From Desulfomonile tiedjei (GTDB lineage: Bacteria; Desulfobacterota; Desulfomonilia; Desulfomonilales; Desulfomonilaceae), in contig JACRDG010000097.1 of assembly GCA_016218715.1 (NCBI GenBank), positions 1 to 59,502 on the forward strand: 59,502 bases of DNA, given 5' to 3'. Position numbers and translations under genes: made by a program. The notes below the pieces were generated by a model, which saw only the letters and a list, made by a program, of their open reading frames with translations, was not told the DNA's origin and searched no databases. Of the stretch, positions 18,048-27,609 are shown in pieces. Position 1 is the first letter of the stretch. The number at the start of each line of letters is the position of its first letter.

Positions 18048-21000
18048 ATGCCTTCCACTCAGGATCGTTCCAGCGTCAGTGAAAGACTTTTCAGAAATCA
18101 TGCGCTCGCCGCGTTTGCTGCGGGCCTCCTCGTTGTGGCTGGAACGTCTTATCGCGCCGAAGCCGGCCTCTTCGACGGCCGCAGCTCCAACAGTGGCAGC
18201 TCTGCCGCAGCCGGAGCGGCTCCGGCCACGCCGGAAAGGGTGTACGAGGCGGTATCAGCCTACCTGGAGGGTATCCACGGTAAACCCGAAACTCGCAAGC
18301 AAAAGCCGTCCGGCGAGAAGCGGGAACAGCTCAGGCAAGGAGGGTCGCCCCTGCCGCTCAAGACAAGCGCAGTCCAGGAATCGGCTGACCAGCGGCTGGC
18401 CGCTCTACGCATGGACCGACACGAGTGGGAGCTGGCGATTCCGGCGATCGAGCGTGCATTGACCGAAGCCCGGCGAGCGGGAGCCTCCACGGATGCGGTA
18501 CGGCTGGAAGAAATGCTCAGGACCGCCCAGCAGAAAGCGGCCGATCCGGCGGCAGTACGATTGAGCGTCCCAGGCGAGAGCGTCAACACCATCGGCATGA
18601 GGCTGGTACAGATCCCCGCGGGCAAGTTCCTCATGGGGAGCGCCGAGGCGGAAATGCGCCGCGTTCAGGGTGAATGGAACGTCCAGGAGGCTCAGCTCCG
18701 TCCGGAGTCGCCGTCCCACAGCGTTCGCCTCACCAGTGCATTCCTCATGGGGAAATATCCCGTGACGGCAGGCCAATTCGCCGCATTCGTCAGCGAGACC
18801 GGATATCGGACCGTTGCCGAAAAACAGGGATGGGGCTGGGTTTACGACGAACGCGAACAACACTGGGCCAAGACTTTTGGGGCCTCGTGGCGCAATCCGG
18901 GATCCGAGGTCCGGGAAGACGATCCGGTCACACTGGTGTGTCACCAGGATGCTGAGGCATTTTGCGATTGGCTGAGCAGAAAGGAGAACCGCCGCTACTC
19001 CCTCCCGACCGAAGCCGAATGGGAATACGCAGCCCGCGGAGGACTCGCGGAAAAGCGGTTCCCATGGGGTGACGACTATCCGGACGGCGGGAAATTGAAC
19101 ATGGCCGATCGGTGTTCGCCGGTCCCATGGAAAGATTCGACAACCGACGACGGGTACCCGCGGGTCTCGCCCGTGGGAAGCTTCTCGGCCAACGGCTATT
19201 GGCTGTACGACATGGCAGGCAGTGTCTGGCAGCCCTGTTCCGACTTCTACGACTCCAGGACGTACGATGAGGGGAAGTCCGGACCGCGCGTGGATCCGAC
19301 CGGCCCTCGTCGCGGCAAGAGAAAGGTCGTCAGGGGCGGCAACTGGGCTTTCGGAGCCGGAATTGCCCGGAATGCCTTCCGGTACGGCGTCGACCCTGAC
19401 TTCACCGTGGACATCGCGGGGTTCCGAGTGGTCGCTGCCTCGGATCGATACGAGTACACTCGCGAGCAGGTTGCGGCTGAGCCTCCTGTCGACACCGAAC
19501 GTGCCCTTAAGCTCGTAGATTTGTCAAAGAGCCTCACAGAGCAAGGCAAGCGGGGCGAGGCTCGCCATCTGGCGGATAAGTCGAACGATCCCTCAGGCAA
19601 AGAAGGCGTCCGACTGGCGCAGCCTGAGCTGATGGTCAAATCAGTGCTTCGACGGTTCATCGACGTGGCCAACGACGAGGGCCTTTCGTCGTTCGACAAC
19701 GGTCTCGGGATGCAGATGGTTCGCATACCGGCTGGAGCGTTTGTCATGGGAAGCACCGAGACGGACATCTCCCGCACCATGAACGAGCTGGTCCCAGGGC
19801 AGCCGATCGATCTGTCGAATGAGCATCCTCTGCACAAAGTTCGTATCACCCGCCCGTTTCTCATGTCCGCCACGGAGGTTACCGTAGGCCAGTTCCGAAA
19901 ATTCGTGCAACAAACCGGGTACGTGACCGATGCGGAACGAGACGGTGGCGGCTACCTGTTCAACCCGCAGACTCTGCGATTCGAACGCAAATCGGGGACT
20001 TCCTGGAAGAATCCCGGGTGGCCCGTGACCGATGACGAACCTGTCACCATGGTTTCGTACGAAGATGCACAAGCATTCACGCAATGGCTCACCGCCACGG
20101 AGAAAGTCCCCTACGACTTACCCACCGAGGCACAGTGGGAATATGCGGCCAGGGGCGGATTGGCTACGGCCACGTTCCCGTGGGGCGATTCACTCCCCGA
20201 CGGAAACCAGGTCAATTACGCGGACAGGCAAAAACCTTTCTCCTGGAAAGACCATAAGGTGGAGGGGAGATTCGCGTCCGTGGCACCGGTCGGGAGCTAT
20301 CCTGCAAACAGTTACAGGCTGTACGACATGGCCGGCAATGTATCTGAGTGGGTGCGGGATCGGTATGCGGAAGACTACTACCGATATGCTCCGGAGGTCG
20401 ATCCGGAAGGGCCGCAGAAGGGCGAATACCGTGTGACCAAGGGCGGCTCCTGGTCTTCCGGTCCAGCTCATCTGAGGTGCGCGACTCGCGGCTGGGCGGC
20501 TCCTGACATGACCCTCAACAGCGTCGGCTTCAGGGTGGTCATTGAATTGAGCAATCCGGTAAGAGCGTTTCATTTCGGAGACGATTTCCTGACGAAGAAA
20601 TGGGTCCCCGGCCCAGACCAACGTATCGTGTCCCTGGCAGTCTCCAAGGAGGAGCAGCGACAGGCGCCGGCGTCGAGTACCGCTGCGGAGAGAAGCGACA
20701 CGAGGCACCCTGCACCGCCGTCCATTCCGGTGCAGGGTGTCGTCATTCTCGACTTCGGTGCCAAGTCCAGCGCTCTGAGAGCCGGCTTGACCAAAGGCGA
20801 CGTGATCGTCGAATATGACGGCGAGCGTCAGCTCACCGCCGAGCGGCTCGAAGCCCATATCGTGGCTCCCGAACGACGGAGAATCAAGCCGAGGGTCGCG
20901 TTTGTCAGGGACGGGGTGGAGTATACGGTCACGCTCCCTTCCCGATCTCTCGGCGTAATCGTCTCGGATAAGACCATCCTCGGGCCTTTCAAGAAACCTC

Positions 21001-21068
21001 GCCATCAACCGGAGGAAACCACGGACACCAACGCAAAGAGACGAACCAAGCCCCAAGAATGGATGTAA
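18048..21068 (+). CDS. exported protein with two FGE-sulfatase-like modules and a C-terminal PDZ domain
   Basis: A 1006-residue protein with a likely N-terminal signal (about residues 15-40, ending near YRAEA). Two formylglycine-generating-enzyme-like modules follow. The first opens with GMRLVQIPAGKFLMGS and closes with IAGFRVV; the second opens with GMQMVRIPAGAFVMGS and closes with VGFRVV. Each has the LPTEAEWEYAARGG-type signature. Neither has the two-cysteine active site of true FGE: copy 1 has no Cys in the GGNW-to-GFR segment, and copy 2 has a single one (LRCATR). They are therefore more likely binding modules. A PDZ domain (GVVILDFGAKSSALRAGL onward) sits near the end. ATG 18048 has GAGGT upstream; GTG 18033 is an alternative. 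Confidence 0.85.
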   Translation: MPSTQDRSSVSERLFRNHALAAFAAGLLVVAGTSYRAEAGLFDGRSSNSGSSAAAGAAPATPERVYEAVSAYLEGIHGKPETRKQKPSGEKREQLRQGGSPLPLKTSAVQESADQRLAALRMDRHEWELAIPAIERALTEARRAGASTDAVRLEEMLRTAQQKAADPAAVRLSVPGESVNTIGMRLVQIPAGKFLMGSAEAEMRRVQGEWNVQEAQLRPESPSHSVRLTSAFLMGKYPVTAGQFAAFVSETGYRTVAEKQGWGWVYDEREQHWAKTFGASWRNPGSEVREDDPVTLVCHQDAEAFCDWLSRKENRRYSLPTEAEWEYAARGGLAEKRFPWGDDYPDGGKLNMADRCSPVPWKDSTTDDGYPRVSPVGSFSANGYWLYDMAGSVWQPCSDFYDSRTYDEGKSGPRVDPTGPRRGKRKVVRGGNWAFGAGIARNAFRYGVDPDFTVDIAGFRVVAASDRYEYTREQVAAEPPVDTERALKLVDLSKSLTEQGKRGEARHLADKSNDPSGKEGVRLAQPELMVKSVLRRFIDVANDEGLSSFDNGLGMQMVRIPAGAFVMGSTETDISRTMNELVPGQPIDLSNEHPLHKVRITRPFLMSATEVTVGQFRKFVQQTGYVTDAERDGGGYLFNPQTLRFERKSGTSWKNPGWPVTDDEPVTMVSYEDAQAFTQWLTATEKVPYDLPTEAQWEYAARGGLATATFPWGDSLPDGNQVNYADRQKPFSWKDHKVEGRFASVAPVGSYPANSYRLYDMAGNVSEWVRDRYAEDYYRYAPEVDPEGPQKGEYRVTKGGSWSSGPAHLRCATRGWAAPDMTLNSVGFRVVIELSNPVRAFHFGDDFLTKKWVPGPDQRIVSLAVSKEEQRQAPASSTAAERSDTRHPAPPSIPVQGVVILDFGAKSSALRAGLTKGDVIVEYDGERQLTAERLEAHIVAPERRRIKPRVAFVRDGVEYTVTLPSRSLGVIVSDKTILGPFKKPRHQPEETTDTNAKRRTKPQEWM

Positions 21069-21726
21069 CCGACGGTCTTCCGAGATGCCGGATCAGGACT
21101 TGACGGATCTGCTAGAAGAGGATGACAGGATCAACACATGGGGGCTTAGGCCCCAGTGTTTCCGGGTATAGGTGTTTTTTCAACACGATAACATATTGAT
21201 ATAATACTGAAGCCCGTTTTCTTCACCCATTACTGGGGGGTCAACCCCCATATTCTCTCCCCTCCTCTTCGCCGTCTCGCGACGGCCGACTCGCGGGGCT
21301 CAGCTATCATCTCGTTATCCCTAAGCTTTTTGCTCACCCTTCACCACGAGGCTGATGGCACGAATGTTGCTCCCGTTTCTACAGGGCGAAACTGTGCTTT
21401 GGGGATCCCTTGATGCTGCGGGAATCCTTCATTTCGGACACCGCAGAGCCTTGAGGCTTTGATTCGAGAGTCCCCCGGACTGGCGTGGTGAAACGGTCAG
21501 AGAATTGGGCAGCCGCTAAAATCTTGCGGCACGACAGCGTGGGTGCTCTCCTCGTCAGTCCTTCCAATGGCACAGGCCACACGTGACAGAAAACCATGCA
21601 GTCGATCGCGGGCGCTACGAAGGTCTCTTCGTTTTCTCTACGTGCCGATCCGGCAACTTCCCGAATCCTGGCCTCGTGTCGGCTGCTTTCGCCCACCCGA
21701 ACCTGACTGTCAGAGGAATTTGCGCA
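21069..21726. other. intergenic region with hairpins and a sigma-54 promoter
   Basis: About 660 bases. After the FGE-like gene come hairpins GGGGGCTTAGGCCCC (near 21140) and GGGGGTCAACCCCC (21235-21250), possible terminators. A TATAAT-like box is at about 21199. A consensus sigma-54 site lies at 21356-21371. The rest, up to the ankyrin gene, shows nothing I can name. Confidence 0.6.
21356..21371 (+). promoter_or_regulatory. sigma-54 (RpoN) promoter
   Basis: TGGCAC, five bases (GAATG), TTGCT: an exact match to the sigma-54 consensus, with GG and GC ten bases apart. It points to the ankyrin-repeat gene starting at 21727, leaving a 5' leader of about 345 bases. Activation by an NtrC-type enhancer-binding protein is expected; no such gene is in the window. 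Confidence 0.75.
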
Positions 21727-24333
21727 GTGCATCTCGTCAACGGAAAACTCGCCTCTTCGCTGTTTGAGGCCGCTCAGAAAGGGATCCCGGAAAAGCTTCG
21801 GTCTATTTTGGAATCGGGGGTGAATGTCGATCTCCGAGACCAACACGGCAGGACTGCCCTGATGCATGCTGCGCTCAAGGGCCAGGCCGAGGGGGCTCGG
21901 GTCCTGATCAGATTGGGCGCGGATCCGGACGTGGCGGGGAATGACGGCAGGACCGCCCTCATCCATGCTGCCTCGAAAGGGCACGAACCGCTTGTGGAAT
22001 TGCTTCTGCAGCACGGTGCGGACAGCCATGTCAAGGATAATGGCGGCCGGACTGCACTCATGGAGGCAGCGCTGTGGAATTGCGCAGGCGTGGTCGACCT
22101 GTTCCTTGAAAACCGGTTCGTCGTTTGTGCGCGGGATAACACGGGCAAGACCGCACTTATCGAATGTTCGTCCTGGGGGTACGCCTCCGCGGCGCAACTG
22201 CTCATTCAGGCTGGCGCGGACGTTGACGCCCAAGACAACCATGGGAACACGGCGCTCATCTGGGCTGCCGCTCGGGGTCACCTCCGCGTCGTTGAACTCC
22301 TCTTGAATGGCGGGGCAGAGATTGACGCCACAAACAACCGCGGGGAAACCGCGTTGATGAAAGCCTGTACAGAGGGACACGTCGCGGTAATCGAGCACTT
22401 GCTTTCACAGGGAGCTCGTCTTGCCCTCACGGACCATCTCGGCCACTCCGTTCTCATGCAGGCCGCGACTGTGGGCCAGACCGCGGTTGTCGAAAGGCTG
22501 ATCGCTTTCGGGGCCGAGATCGAGGGGCGAGGTTGCCATGGCGACACCCCCTTGATCGTTGCGTCTTATGCAGGTCACCTGCCCCTCGTGGAGCTGTTGC
22601 TGGCATCCGGAGCCGACCTGAACGCCGTGTCGGACTACGGTAACTCCGCGCTCATGAGGGCCGCGTACCGAGGGCATTATGAGATTGCCCTCCTCCTCCT
22701 CGAACGCGGAGCCGACCTAGCAGTCCGGAACAAGTACGGCAATTGCGCCCTCCTGGAGGCCTGCCTGGGAGGGAACACCGAGATCGTCAGGCAACTCCTC
22801 CATCGGGGTGCTGACGCTGAATCCGCGGATAACGAGGGAAGGACCGCTCTAATCTTCGCGAGCTTTTCTCGATTTCCCGCGATCGTTGAACTGCTCCTGG
22901 ACAGCGGCGCAAACGTCACGGCCAAGGACAAGAGCGGCAAGACCGCCTTGGGTTGGGCCCTCGTGGAATACGATCCTGAAGTAGTCGGCTTGCTGATGGC
23001 GCGTGAGCCGAGTCTCGATGAAGATGAGGAACAAACGAGTTTGACGCTCGTGGAAGCTTGCAAGAAAGGCCGTACCGAAGTGGTCAAGGTGCTTCTCGAT
23101 CGCGGGATCGGGACGGAATCGACTGACTCGGAGGGAGAGACGCCGTTGATCATAGCCGCGGCGTCAGGTCACCTGGAACTCCTGCAGCTTGCGCTGCGAC
23201 GCGGCGCGGCAGTCGACGCGGCGGACAATTCAGGAGACACCGCTCTCATGAAGGCCTCTTCCAGGGGCCATGCCCAACTGATCAAGCTGCTGCTGGACGC
23301 CGGTTCTCAGGTCAATGCGGCTAATCGCTATGGAAACACGGCTTTGATGAGGGCTGCTAACAAGGGACACACCGAAGTACTCACGATGTTGCTCGATGCA
23401 GGTGCCGAAATCAACAGGAGCAACCGGTACGGCAATGGAGCACTGTCGTTTGCCGCTTTCAAGGGTCACTTGGCCGCGGCCCAGTTGTTGATCGACAGGG
23501 GAGCGGATCTCCACTCGTCCGATATGTACGGAGAAAACCCGTTGATGAAGGCTGCCGTCGCCAATCACCCCGCCATGGTCAGAGCGTTACTGGAACGGGG
23601 AGCCGATCTCGATGCACAGAACATCCACGGCAACGGAGCCTTGATGGGGGCTGCCGCGAAAGGATATGCGGACGTGGTGAGGGTTCTACTGGAAAGCGGG
23701 GTGGACACGGGGACAGCCAACCGGCACGGGAACAGCGCCATGGCCAAGGCGTGTGCGAACGGTCATCTGGAAGTGACCGAGTTGCTTCTTGCCAGTGGGG
23801 CCTCCTTCAACGGTCACCAGCGGTTGAGAGACGTGACTCTCGTGCGAGCCTCGCGTGAAGGAAGACCGGGACTGTTGAAGATGATGTTGCCGGCCGATAC
23901 GGCGTACAATCTTGAGGTCGGAGTCCTGAACGCCGCCTTGATGGAAGCCTGCGGAGCCGGCCATATTGCGCTGGTCGAGTACCTCCTGGATCGCGGGGCT
24001 TCGGTCAATGCCCGCAACAAATCGGGCAAGACTGCACTCATGAAAGCGGGTGGCGCCGGCCATAGCGACGTGGTCAGGCTCCTCCTGAGGCAAGGGGCGG
24101 ACGTCAACTGTCGCACGCGACACGGGAACACCGCTTTAATGCGAGCCGCGTTCAGAGGCCACCAAGAGGTTGTGGAGATGCTCCTTCGTTCAGGAGCGGA
24201 CAAACGAGTGCAGAATGTTCATGGATATTCTGCTGCCAGACTGGCTCTGAAGTCAGGTCGTCGAGATCTTGCCAGGCTGTTGCTCGAGAGAGACCTGCGC
24301 GGCGAGGCCGCGGCAAATGCTCCGGCAGACTGA
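21727..24333 (+). CDS. large ankyrin-repeat protein (26 repeats)
   Basis: An 868-residue protein built almost entirely of about 26 ankyrin repeats of 33 residues (pattern G-TALM-AA--GH--VV-LLL--GAD). Repeats 13-14 and 22 are degenerate and may be hinge points. There is no signal peptide, membrane helix or added enzymatic domain, so it is a cytoplasmic solenoid for protein binding. I chose GTG 21727, which has AGAGGAA eight bases upstream and starts right before repeat 1. An in-frame GTG at 21583 would add 48 residues of unrelated sequence. The sensor kinase gene follows 63 bases later, so the two are probably co-transcribed from the sigma-54 promoter. Confidence 0.88.
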   Translation: MHLVNGKLASSLFEAAQKGIPEKLRSILESGVNVDLRDQHGRTALMHAALKGQAEGARVLIRLGADPDVAGNDGRTALIHAASKGHEPLVELLLQHGADSHVKDNGGRTALMEAALWNCAGVVDLFLENRFVVCARDNTGKTALIECSSWGYASAAQLLIQAGADVDAQDNHGNTALIWAAARGHLRVVELLLNGGAEIDATNNRGETALMKACTEGHVAVIEHLLSQGARLALTDHLGHSVLMQAATVGQTAVVERLIAFGAEIEGRGCHGDTPLIVASYAGHLPLVELLLASGADLNAVSDYGNSALMRAAYRGHYEIALLLLERGADLAVRNKYGNCALLEACLGGNTEIVRQLLHRGADAESADNEGRTALIFASFSRFPAIVELLLDSGANVTAKDKSGKTALGWALVEYDPEVVGLLMAREPSLDEDEEQTSLTLVEACKKGRTEVVKVLLDRGIGTESTDSEGETPLIIAAASGHLELLQLALRRGAAVDAADNSGDTALMKASSRGHAQLIKLLLDAGSQVNAANRYGNTALMRAANKGHTEVLTMLLDAGAEINRSNRYGNGALSFAAFKGHLAAAQLLIDRGADLHSSDMYGENPLMKAAVANHPAMVRALLERGADLDAQNIHGNGALMGAAAKGYADVVRVLLESGVDTGTANRHGNSAMAKACANGHLEVTELLLASGASFNGHQRLRDVTLVRASREGRPGLLKMMLPADTAYNLEVGVLNAALMEACGAGHIALVEYLLDRGASVNARNKSGKTALMKAGGAGHSDVVRLLLRQGADVNCRTRHGNTALMRAAFRGHQEVVEMLLRSGADKRVQNVHGYSAARLALKSGRRDLARLLLERDLRGEAAANAPAD

Positions 24334-24396
24334 GTCGAGAGACCGACCGACAGATCCGGTGAACGGACCGGTTCCATCGCGGAGTTAGGAGAAGGA

Positions 24397-26520
24397 ATGC
24401 CGCACGACGACAAATCCGGACCTTCGATGCAGACTGACGGGAGGACGTCTATGCGACCGCATGAGAACGACCCTACTGAAGGGCGCGAGGCTCCGTACTC
24501 CTTCTCCGCCCAACTTGCAGCGGAAGACGAAATCACCGAAACCATAGACATCAACAACATCTTCTATGAGTACCAAGAGGAAGAAGATTCCACGGGCAAT
24601 TTCGACCCTCAGCGCCTCAGTCTGGCTCCCTTCGGAAAACTGCTGCACGCAATCCCCGTTCCGACCTTGCTCATCGGTCGCTCCCACGCCATTGAGTTCG
24701 CCAATGCTTCGTTTCTGGAGCTGTCGAAGGACAAATTCAGCATGCGCGGGACTACGTTTTCCTCGCTCTTTCCCAACCCCGTCGAAGCGAGAAAGGCCCA
24801 ATTGGAGCTTGAGGATGTCTTCGTAAAACGGAAGCCGCTGGTTGAGGAAAAAGTGCTCAAGATTCACAAAACCAAGATCTGGGGCCGAGTCCACCTCCGA
24901 ACTATCAGGTTGGGGGATTCGCCGAAGGTCCTGGTTCAGGTGGAAAACCTGACCGCAGAGAAACGGTTTCTCAGCATACAGAAGTATAAGAAATTGATGA
25001 AGATGTTCCCCATCGGCATCGCAGAGTTTGGTGTAACCTCGCCACTCCCCCCCAAAGCGCCTCACGCTGAATTGCTGGACGCGGCCTTGGATGCCCGAGT
25101 CGTGGACGGTAATGATGAATTTTCGGGCATATACAGGCGCGGGGATATCTCGCAACTGCTGGGGGTTTCCCTGCGCCAGCTTTACCCGGACGAGGGGAAT
25201 GCACGCTCCATATACGCCAAGTGGGTCGCGCGGGGCTTTCCCATTGTGTCCTTCAACACAAGTGAAAGCGGTTTTGCCGGTGGGACGCGTCGCTTCGAGA
25301 ACACGCTGATCGCCAATATAAATAACGAACTCTTTCTCGGATTCTGGTGGTTGAAGAAGGACGTTTCGGACAAGAAGCGGACGGAAGAGGAACTCCTGAA
25401 AACGCAGAAACTCGAGTCCCTCGGCATTCTTGCAGGCGGTATCGCTCACGATTTCAATAACTTGTTAACTGCCATTCTGGGTAACATCTCGCTCGGCGAA
25501 GGATATTCGCAGTTGAGCGAGAAATCGGTCGAGCGATTCGAGGCCGCATCCCGTGCTGCATCGAGGGCGCAGGACCTCACCTACCAATTGCTCACGTTTT
25601 CAAAGGGGGGTGCGCCCATAAAGAAGACCGCACCTATCTCCCATCTGCTTCGGGATTGCGCCACATTTGTCTTAAGAGGATCGAACGTCCGCTGCGAATT
25701 CATCATTCCCGATGAGCTGTGGCCCGTGCAAATCGACGAGGGCCAGATCAGCCAAGTGGTGAACAACCTGGTCATCAACGCGGCGCAAGCCATGGCCGAC
25801 GGTGGGACGATTACAGTACAGGCCGAGAACGTAACGGTGGAGAAGGATCCGTCGCGGACGCTCAGGAAAGGAAAATACGTCAAGGTGTCTATCACCGACC
25901 GGGGTGTGGGCATTCTCAACGAGCACATGCGGAAGATATTCGACCCGTACTTCACCACCAAAGAAAAGGGGAGCGGCCTGGGACTTGCCGTGTCCTATTC
26001 GATCATCAAGAGGCACGGCGGGGTGATCAAGGTTTCGTCGCGAGTCGATGTCGGGTCCACGTTTGATTTCTTCCTACCGGCCAACGAGTCGGACATCCCG
26101 GCTGAAGAGACGAAGGAAGTTCGCGTCTTCAGAGGAAAAGGCAGAATCCTCGTCATGGACGACGACGAAATGATTCTCGATGTGGCGTCGGAGTTGTTGA
26201 CCACGCTCGGATACCAGGTGGAGGCGGCCCGGGACGGAGCTGAGGCCATAAGACTTTACGCCGAAGCAATGAAGGCTGGCAACAGGTTTGACGCAGTTAT
26301 CATGGATCTGACGGTGCCGGGAGGAATGAGCGGGAAGGACGCCATCGCGGTATTGCTCAAGATGGACCCACTCGTCAAAGCCATTGTGTCCAGCGGCTAC
26401 TCCAACAGTCCCGTGATGTCCGACCACGCGGCATACGGCTTCAGGGCGGTTCTTACCAAGCCGTACGACGCACAGCAAATGAGCCAACGACTCGAGGAAT
26501 TGCTCAATTTGCCTACCTGA
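24397..26520 (+). CDS. PAS hybrid histidine kinase with C-terminal receiver
   Basis: A 707-residue, apparently soluble sensor kinase. It has two PAS-like regions (about 70-200 and 200-330), then a dimerisation/phosphoacceptor helix with His351 in GGIAHDFNNLLTAI. An HATPase domain follows, with N box NNLVINAAQAM, DRGVGI and GSGLGLAVSY. The C-terminal receiver has the phosphoacceptor Asp637 in AVIMDLTVPG and a TKPYD lysine. The HDFNN motif is the subclass found in many deltaproteobacterial kinases. ATG 24397 has AGGAG five bases upstream. It is probably co-transcribed with the ankyrin gene, which may act as its scaffold or partner (inference). Confidence 0.93.
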   Translation: MPHDDKSGPSMQTDGRTSMRPHENDPTEGREAPYSFSAQLAAEDEITETIDINNIFYEYQEEEDSTGNFDPQRLSLAPFGKLLHAIPVPTLLIGRSHAIEFANASFLELSKDKFSMRGTTFSSLFPNPVEARKAQLELEDVFVKRKPLVEEKVLKIHKTKIWGRVHLRTIRLGDSPKVLVQVENLTAEKRFLSIQKYKKLMKMFPIGIAEFGVTSPLPPKAPHAELLDAALDARVVDGNDEFSGIYRRGDISQLLGVSLRQLYPDEGNARSIYAKWVARGFPIVSFNTSESGFAGGTRRFENTLIANINNELFLGFWWLKKDVSDKKRTEEELLKTQKLESLGILAGGIAHDFNNLLTAILGNISLGEGYSQLSEKSVERFEAASRAASRAQDLTYQLLTFSKGGAPIKKTAPISHLLRDCATFVLRGSNVRCEFIIPDELWPVQIDEGQISQVVNNLVINAAQAMADGGTITVQAENVTVEKDPSRTLRKGKYVKVSITDRGVGILNEHMRKIFDPYFTTKEKGSGLGLAVSYSIIKRHGGVIKVSSRVDVGSTFDFFLPANESDIPAEETKEVRVFRGKGRILVMDDDEMILDVASELLTTLGYQVEAARDGAEAIRLYAEAMKAGNRFDAVIMDLTVPGGMSGKDAIAVLLKMDPLVKAIVSSGYSNSPVMSDHAAYGFRAVLTKPYDAQQMSQRLEELLNLPT

Positions 26521-26591
26521 ACAGCCTGGCCCCAGACCGCGGCGTTTCATGCTATTCAGTCATTGACAACCTCTTTGAAAGCGAAGCGGTA

Positions 26592-27482
26592 CTAGTTCCG
26601 CCGGAAGGTTGCCCCTTCTCTAGTCACGAGCCCGCGCTCGGCCAATTCTTCAAGGTGAAGCTCGATCATCAGCCCTTCCCAGTATCGGAGCAGTTCGGGC
26701 GCGTACGGGTGGCGTCCGTAGATGGGCGCGGCATCGACAAGCTGGGTCAAGGAGACGCTGCCGTTCAGCAGGTTCAGGATCGTCCGGCTCCGGTCATCCA
26801 GGACGCGGGCGTACCGATCCAGGGCGTCGTCAATCCCGTCCTCGAGCACGTCCAAATGACTGGAAGCGAGCACCTTGGCGTCCAGAGCACGAACGAGGTC
26901 GATGGACCGTCTGAATTCCTTCAGGCTCGATTCACGGTGCCCGTACCACGGCCCGAAAGGGGTCAGGTCGATGTCGGAACTCAAGAGGATCTTCTGCTCG
27001 GCCTGGAAGAAGCAGTAGTGGTCCGCTGTATGGCCCGGAGTGTGAATCGCCTGAAGTTTGAGATGCCCGAAGTCGAACACGTGGCCGTGATCGTAGAATG
27101 AAGTCGGAACACGATCGCGAAATCCCATCGCATCAGAGACCCATCGGCGCCACCGATCCGCAAGCGGGCCGGCTTCGACGAGACGATGGGAGAGCGGCTC
27201 AAGCCTTCCATGACTGTTCGCGCCCTCTATCGGCGCATGAAGCGGGACGTCCGGAAAGAGCCAGTTCCCTGAAGAGTGGTCTGGATGGCCGTGGGAGTTG
27301 ATGATCAGATCCAGGCGATAGGATTCCCTGATCAGCTCCAGAATGTCGGGGCCGCACCCCGTATCGATAAGCGCGGTGGTGGTGTCCAGGACGAGAAACG
27401 AATGCGAGGAAGGGAACCTTCCCTGGTTGCGACCCACCACCTGAAACAAACGATCCGTGACTGGAACCAGCTTCAGCTCCAT
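26592..27482 (-). CDS. metallo-beta-lactamase-fold hydrolase
   Basis: A 296-residue protein of the MBL superfamily, glyoxalase II-like group. Metal-binding residues are visible: His-X-His-X-Asp-His in NSHGHPDHSSG, a His in HTPGHTADH, an Asp in LSSDIDL and a late His in ASSHLDV. The C-terminal third (about 215-296) is helical and resembles the winged-helix extension of the beta-lactamase-like 2 family. The substrate is unknown. It is convergent with the hybrid kinase and transcribed away from the NIL ferredoxin hairpin. Confidence 0.88.
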   Translation of the reverse strand: MELKLVPVTDRLFQVVGRNQGRFPSSHSFLVLDTTTALIDTGCGPDILELIRESYRLDLIINSHGHPDHSSGNWLFPDVPLHAPIEGANSHGRLEPLSHRLVEAGPLADRWRRWVSDAMGFRDRVPTSFYDHGHVFDFGHLKLQAIHTPGHTADHYCFFQAEQKILLSSDIDLTPFGPWYGHRESSLKEFRRSIDLVRALDAKVLASSHLDVLEDGIDDALDRYARVLDDRSRTILNLLNGSVSLTQLVDAAPIYGRHPYAPELLRYWEGLMIELHLEELAERGLVTREGATFRRN

Positions 27483-27523
27483 ACACCAGCCTCCACGCGT
27501 TCACTGGCAGAGGGGTCAAACAA

Positions 27524-27559
27524 CCGGGGAGGCCTTTCTTGGAGAAAGAGCCTCCCCGG
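27524..27559. terminator. strong hairpin after the NIL ferredoxin gene
   Basis: CCGGGGAGGC (27524-27533) pairs with GCCTCCCCGG (27550-27559), with an inner CTTTCT/AGAAAG stem and a 3-base loop. On the minus strand it is followed by TTGTTT. It lies between two minus-strand genes and probably terminates the DUF39-ferredoxin transcript. Confidence 0.7.
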
Positions 27560-27609
27560 ATTTCCGTCAAGCCCCCGAATGCCTTGACTGCAGATGTCGT
27601 TCGGTTCTC

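Noticed and set aside
21379-22398. A 339-codon minus-strand frame over the ankyrin gene
   Set aside because: It is an antisense echo of the 33-residue ankyrin periodicity.
24385-25449. A 354-codon open frame opposite the hybrid kinase
   Set aside because: It lies wholly antisense to a gene with clear kinase motifs, has no SD, and its translation shows no family pattern.
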